Assembly: GCA_958295925.1 (NCBI GenBank)
Contig: CATQHL010000001.1
Location: forward strand, 1,871,753 to 1,935,752
DNA length: 64,000 bases
Origin: an uncultured Acidimicrobiales bacterium
Lineage (GTDB): Bacteria > Actinomycetota > Acidimicrobiia > Acidimicrobiales > CATQHL01
Direction: 5' to 3'
Position numbers and translations under genes: made by a program. The notes under the pieces are model-generated. The model worked only from the letters and a program-made list of their open reading frames with translations. It did no database searches and had not been told where the DNA came from. Of this stretch, positions 61,627 through 64,000 are shown piece by piece (position 1 is the stretch's first letter; every line of letters starts with the position of its first letter).

Positions 61627-62616
61627 GTGAACACGGCCACTTCCACCGCTGTTGCGGAACGCAGCGAGCTTGGCGTTGCGCCCGCACCGCCAGGATGGCA
61701 CGGCGCCGCAGAGCCCATGCCAGGGGCGCTGGGGGCGCTGTCGGTCACGCCTGTCGACGCTGTCGGCCTGCACGAGCGGGCAGAGTCCCTCGCCAGGCGA
61801 TCCATCAAATCCTCGTCGAAGCAGGCCGCCCTTCGGTTGGCGCTGGCCTGCATTGACCTCACTTCCCTTGAGGGCGCCGACACCCCTGGCAGGGTGAGGT
61901 CTCTTTGCGGCAAGGCTCTTCGCCCCGATCCATCCAACCCTGGATTGCCGCAGCCCGCCGCCGTCTGCGTCTACCCCGCTCTTGTGGCCACCGCTGCCGC
62001 GTCGCTGGCCGGAACCGGCGTGCGGGTGGCGTCGGTGGCAGGCTCCTTCCCGGCTGGGCTCGGCCCACTCGAGGCGCGGCTCGACGAGATCAGACAGGCC
62101 GTATCTGACGGCGCCGACGAGATCGACATAGTCCTCAATCGCTCGGCCTTTCTCTCTGGCCGCTACGGCCAGGCATTAGGGGAGTTGGTCGCGTCGAAGG
62201 AGGCGGCCGGCGGGGCGCAGGTAAAGGTCATCCTGGAGACGGGCGAGCTTGGCTCATACGACTCTGTGCGCAGGGCCTCGGTGCTTGCAATGGCGGCAGG
62301 CGCCGACTTCATCAAGACCTCCACCGGAAAGATCGGCGCCTCAGCCACCCTCCCGATGGCGCTGTGCATGGCAGAGGCAATCAGGGAGTTTGCCGAGACC
62401 GACGGCCGGACGGTTGGCCTCAAGGTGGCCGGTGGGATACGCACCGCCAAGCAGTCCTGGCAATATCTGGTTGTGGTATCGGAAACCCTGGGGGCTGACT
62501 GGCTGACTCCGCGACTCTTTCGCATCGGCGCGTCGGCCCTTCTCAACGACGTGCTTCTCCAGCTTGACCGCCTGCGCTTCGGACGCTACGTGCGAGGCGA
62601 CAAGACGGTCATCTGA
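61627..62616 (+). CDS. deoC: Deoxyribose-phosphate aldolase
   Basis: DeoC splits 2-deoxyribose-5-phosphate to glyceraldehyde-3-phosphate and acetaldehyde. Seen are ACIDLTSLEG, AAVCVYPALV, the DEIDIVLNRSAF segment, VKVILETGEL and the Schiff-base Lys in DFIKTSTGK, then GLKVAGGIRTA. The start is uncertain: GTG 61627 gives 329 residues; the frame is open from 61567, and ATG 61717 is also possible. The aldehyde dehydrogenase gene begins about 40 bp downstream, a common actinobacterial pairing that would oxidise the acetaldehyde. Confidence 0.92.
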   Translation: MNTATSTAVAERSELGVAPAPPGWHGAAEPMPGALGALSVTPVDAVGLHERAESLARRSIKSSSKQAALRLALACIDLTSLEGADTPGRVRSLCGKALRPDPSNPGLPQPAAVCVYPALVATAAASLAGTGVRVASVAGSFPAGLGPLEARLDEIRQAVSDGADEIDIVLNRSAFLSGRYGQALGELVASKEAAGGAQVKVILETGELGSYDSVRRASVLAMAAGADFIKTSTGKIGASATLPMALCMAEAIREFAETDGRTVGLKVAGGIRTAKQSWQYLVVVSETLGADWLTPRLFRIGASALLNDVLLQLDRLRFGRYVRGDKTVI

Positions 62617-62640
62617 ACTGCTTTGACCCTCCCCGTAACA

Positions 62641-62674
62641 ATGACCCGCATCGCCCCATGACCCGCATCGCCCC
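62641..62674 (+). repeat. 17-bp tandem duplication over the aldehyde dehydrogenase start
   Basis: ATGACCCGCATCGCCCC occurs twice in direct succession (62641-62657, 62658-62674). The first copy runs into TGA after six codons; the second opens the real gene. It leaves two ATGs of identical context, only one productive. Confidence 0.8.
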
Positions 62675-64000
62675 GACGAGTCCCCAGGCGCCAGCCCAAC
62701 CCAAGGAGGCGCCTGCGCAGCCCCCGGCAGCCGAGACCGGGGCACCACGCCTGCCCGCCCCCGCCCCAGGCGCAGGCGCACAACTGGAATTCGGCCCCCA
62801 CAGCTACGCCCCGGCCCCCGAAGCCACCGATCTCGTTGAGATTGCCCCCAGCTACGGGCTGTTCATCGACGGTGAGTTCGTCGCCCCCCGCAGCGACCAG
62901 ACAATCACCACACTCAACCCTGCCACCGCCCGGCCCCTCTCGGTCGTCCCCCAGTCCGGCCCCGAGGACGTCGATTTGGCAGTCGCCGCAGCTGGTAAGG
63001 CCGCCGTTTCCTGGGGCCGTGCCCCCGGCAAGGTGCGGGCCAGGTACCTCTACCGGATAGCCCGCCTCCTCCAGGAGCGCTCGCGGGAGTTCGCCGTGCT
63101 CGAAACACTCGACAACGGCAAGCCCGTCAAGGAGTCCCGCGACGTCGACATCCCCCTCGCCGCAGCCCACTTTTTTCACCATGCCGGCTGGGCAGACAAG
63201 CTGGAGTACGCCTTTGCCGGTGCCGTCGCCCGACCCGTCGGCCCCGTCGGCCAGGTCATCCCCTGGAACTTCCCGCTGCTAATGGCCGCCTGGAAGCTCG
63301 CCCCCGCCCTAGCCGCCGGCAACACCGTCGTGCTCAAGCCCGCCGAGACCACCCCCCTCAGCGCCCTCGCCCTCGCCGACGTCCTTCAGGAGGCCGACCT
63401 GCCACCGGGCGTGGTGAACATCATCACCGGCAACGGCATCACAGGCGACGCCCTCGTCCGCCACCAAGGTGTCAGGAAGGTGGCGTTCACAGGCTCGACC
63501 GTCGTCGGCAAGTCCATCGGGAGCGCCCTGGCCGGCTCGGGCAAGCGCCTCACCCTCGAACTCGGCGGAAAGGCGGCGAACATCGTCTTCGAGGACGCTG
63601 CCCTTGACCAGGTGACCGAGGGCATCGTCAACGGCATCTACTTCAACCAGGGCCAGGTCTGTTGCGCCGGCAGCCGCCTGCTGGTTCAGGAGAGCGTGGC
63701 TGAGACGGTGGTCGCAAAGCTGCGCCGTCGCCTGGACACCCTGCGAGTCGGCGACCCGCTCGACAAGAATACCGACATCGGGGCTGTCAACTCCGCCGCC
63801 CAGCTCTCAAAGATCGCAGAACTCGTGAACTCAGGGGTAGACGAGGGAGCCGAGATCTACCAGCCGGCCTGCGACCTGCCCGACATTGGATACTTCTTCC
63901 GGCCGACGCTCTTTTGCGGCGTCTCGCAGTCGCACCGCATCGCCCGAGAGGAGATATTCGGGCCCGTCCTGTCGGTGCTCACCTTCCGCACCCCCGACGA
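62658..64000 (+). CDS. Aldehyde dehydrogenase, cut by the window end
   Basis: An NAD(P)-dependent aldehyde dehydrogenase, open to the last base (447 codons present). A Pro/Ala-rich N-terminal extension (about residues 8-45) comes first, then LFIDGEFVAPRS, IPWNFPLLMAAWKL, TGSTVVGKSIG, the Glu in TLELGGK and the catalytic Cys in GQVCCAGSR, ending in EEIFGPVLSVLTFRTPD. Directly after deoC, so oxidation of acetaldehyde to acetate is the natural role. Actinobacterial homologs next to deoC can be long double-domain proteins; the missing end would show this. Confidence 0.93.
   Translation, partial: MTRIAPTSPQAPAQPKEAPAQPPAAETGAPRLPAPAPGAGAQLEFGPHSYAPAPEATDLVEIAPSYGLFIDGEFVAPRSDQTITTLNPATARPLSVVPQSGPEDVDLAVAAAGKAAVSWGRAPGKVRARYLYRIARLLQERSREFAVLETLDNGKPVKESRDVDIPLAAAHFFHHAGWADKLEYAFAGAVARPVGPVGQVIPWNFPLLMAAWKLAPALAAGNTVVLKPAETTPLSALALADVLQEADLPPGVVNIITGNGITGDALVRHQGVRKVAFTGSTVVGKSIGSALAGSGKRLTLELGGKAANIVFEDAALDQVTEGIVNGIYFNQGQVCCAGSRLLVQESVAETVVAKLRRRLDTLRVGDPLDKNTDIGAVNSAAQLSKIAELVNSGVDEGAEIYQPACDLPDIGYFFRPTLFCGVSQSHRIAREEIFGPVLSVLTFRTPD

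Noticed and set aside
62586-63182. 198-codon minus-strand ORF
   Set aside because: Antisense to the aldehyde dehydrogenase, whose motifs are clear.
1-64000. CRISPR arrays, tRNA or rRNA genes, insertion sequences
   Set aside because: No regularly spaced repeats, cloverleaf-like segments, transposase motifs or terminal inverted repeats were found on reading both strands.

Overview
The window is high-GC DNA from an actinomycete-type bacterium. The main pointers are an Rv2466c-type DsbA/mycothiol-linked thiol protein, a purine nucleoside phosphorylase-pmmB pair with upp and deoC further along (the neighbourhood I recall from Mycobacterium and Streptomyces), GTG/TTG starts, and long Pro- or acid-rich linkers on lipoproteins. 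The phylum is a reasonable inference; a class such as Acidimicrobiia is only a guess. The gene set is that of a heterotroph scavenging nucleobases, nucleosides, peptides and acyl compounds.

Layout. 0-13.8 kb: a thioredoxin-fold gene whose first catalytic Cys is an in-frame TGA (candidate selenoprotein), an M16 metalloprotease lipoprotein, rpmB-rpmG, two MDR alcohol dehydrogenases, a solitary HD domain of the CCA-transferase type, a 3Fe-4S ferredoxin with its reductase, purine nucleoside phosphorylase, phosphohexomutase and a metallophosphoesterase. 13.9-15.3 kb: an AT-rich orphan gene with its own promoter. 15.3-25.8 kb: a purine/nucleoside block with a TRZ/ATZ amidohydrolase, a BMP-type nucleoside ABC transporter (two permeases and an ATPase), an 8-oxoguanine-deaminase-like enzyme and, divergently, a solitary molybdenum hydroxylase subunit and an MmgE/PrpD protein. 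25.7-33.3 kb: acyl-CoA ligase, enoyl-CoA hydratase, a family-5 binding protein, a tandem alpha/beta-hydrolase-fold protein and an amidase. 33.5-37.6 kb: two tandem OYE/FAD oxidoreductases. 37.6-50.5 kb: a long minus-strand run (glutamine-synthetase-like enzyme, P450, adenine deaminase, CoA-transferase, two hot-dog hydratases, cupin, then a complete Opp/Dpp transporter). 50.7 kb: the BMP substrate-binding lipoprotein that probably serves the nucleoside transporter. 51.9-59.4 kb: AT-rich accessory genes (DUF3644/HEPN, an RloA-like ATPase with a broken RloB, DUF4238, a VapBC-like pair) lying on both sides of a second, GC-rich adenine deaminase. 59.6-64 kb: a small membrane protein, a class I amidotransferase hydrolase, upp, deoC and a truncated aldehyde dehydrogenase.

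How the genes fit together: import by the BMP transporter, phosphorolysis by PNP, base deamination (two adenine deaminases, an 8-oxoguanine-type deaminase, another amidohydrolase), base salvage by Upp, pentose-phosphate handling by the mutase and DeoC, and acetaldehyde oxidation by the aldehyde dehydrogenase form a plausible nucleoside-use route. The Opp/Dpp transporter, amidase, CoA-ligase, CoA-transferase, MaoC and OYE genes suggest parallel uptake and beta-oxidation-like breakdown of small amides or acids whose identity the sequence does not show.

The most striking observation is the TGA at positions 654-656, exactly at the nucleophilic Cys of a CPWC motif, preceded by a good Shine-Dalgarno and ATG. 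Also notable are two adjacent genes (upp and the C26 hydrolase) without a normal start codon, an 18-bp perfect hairpin ahead of dppB, a duplicated 43-bp element carrying an 11-codon Cys-Gly-Cys ORF before the amidase, and defence-type genes around the second adenine deaminase.
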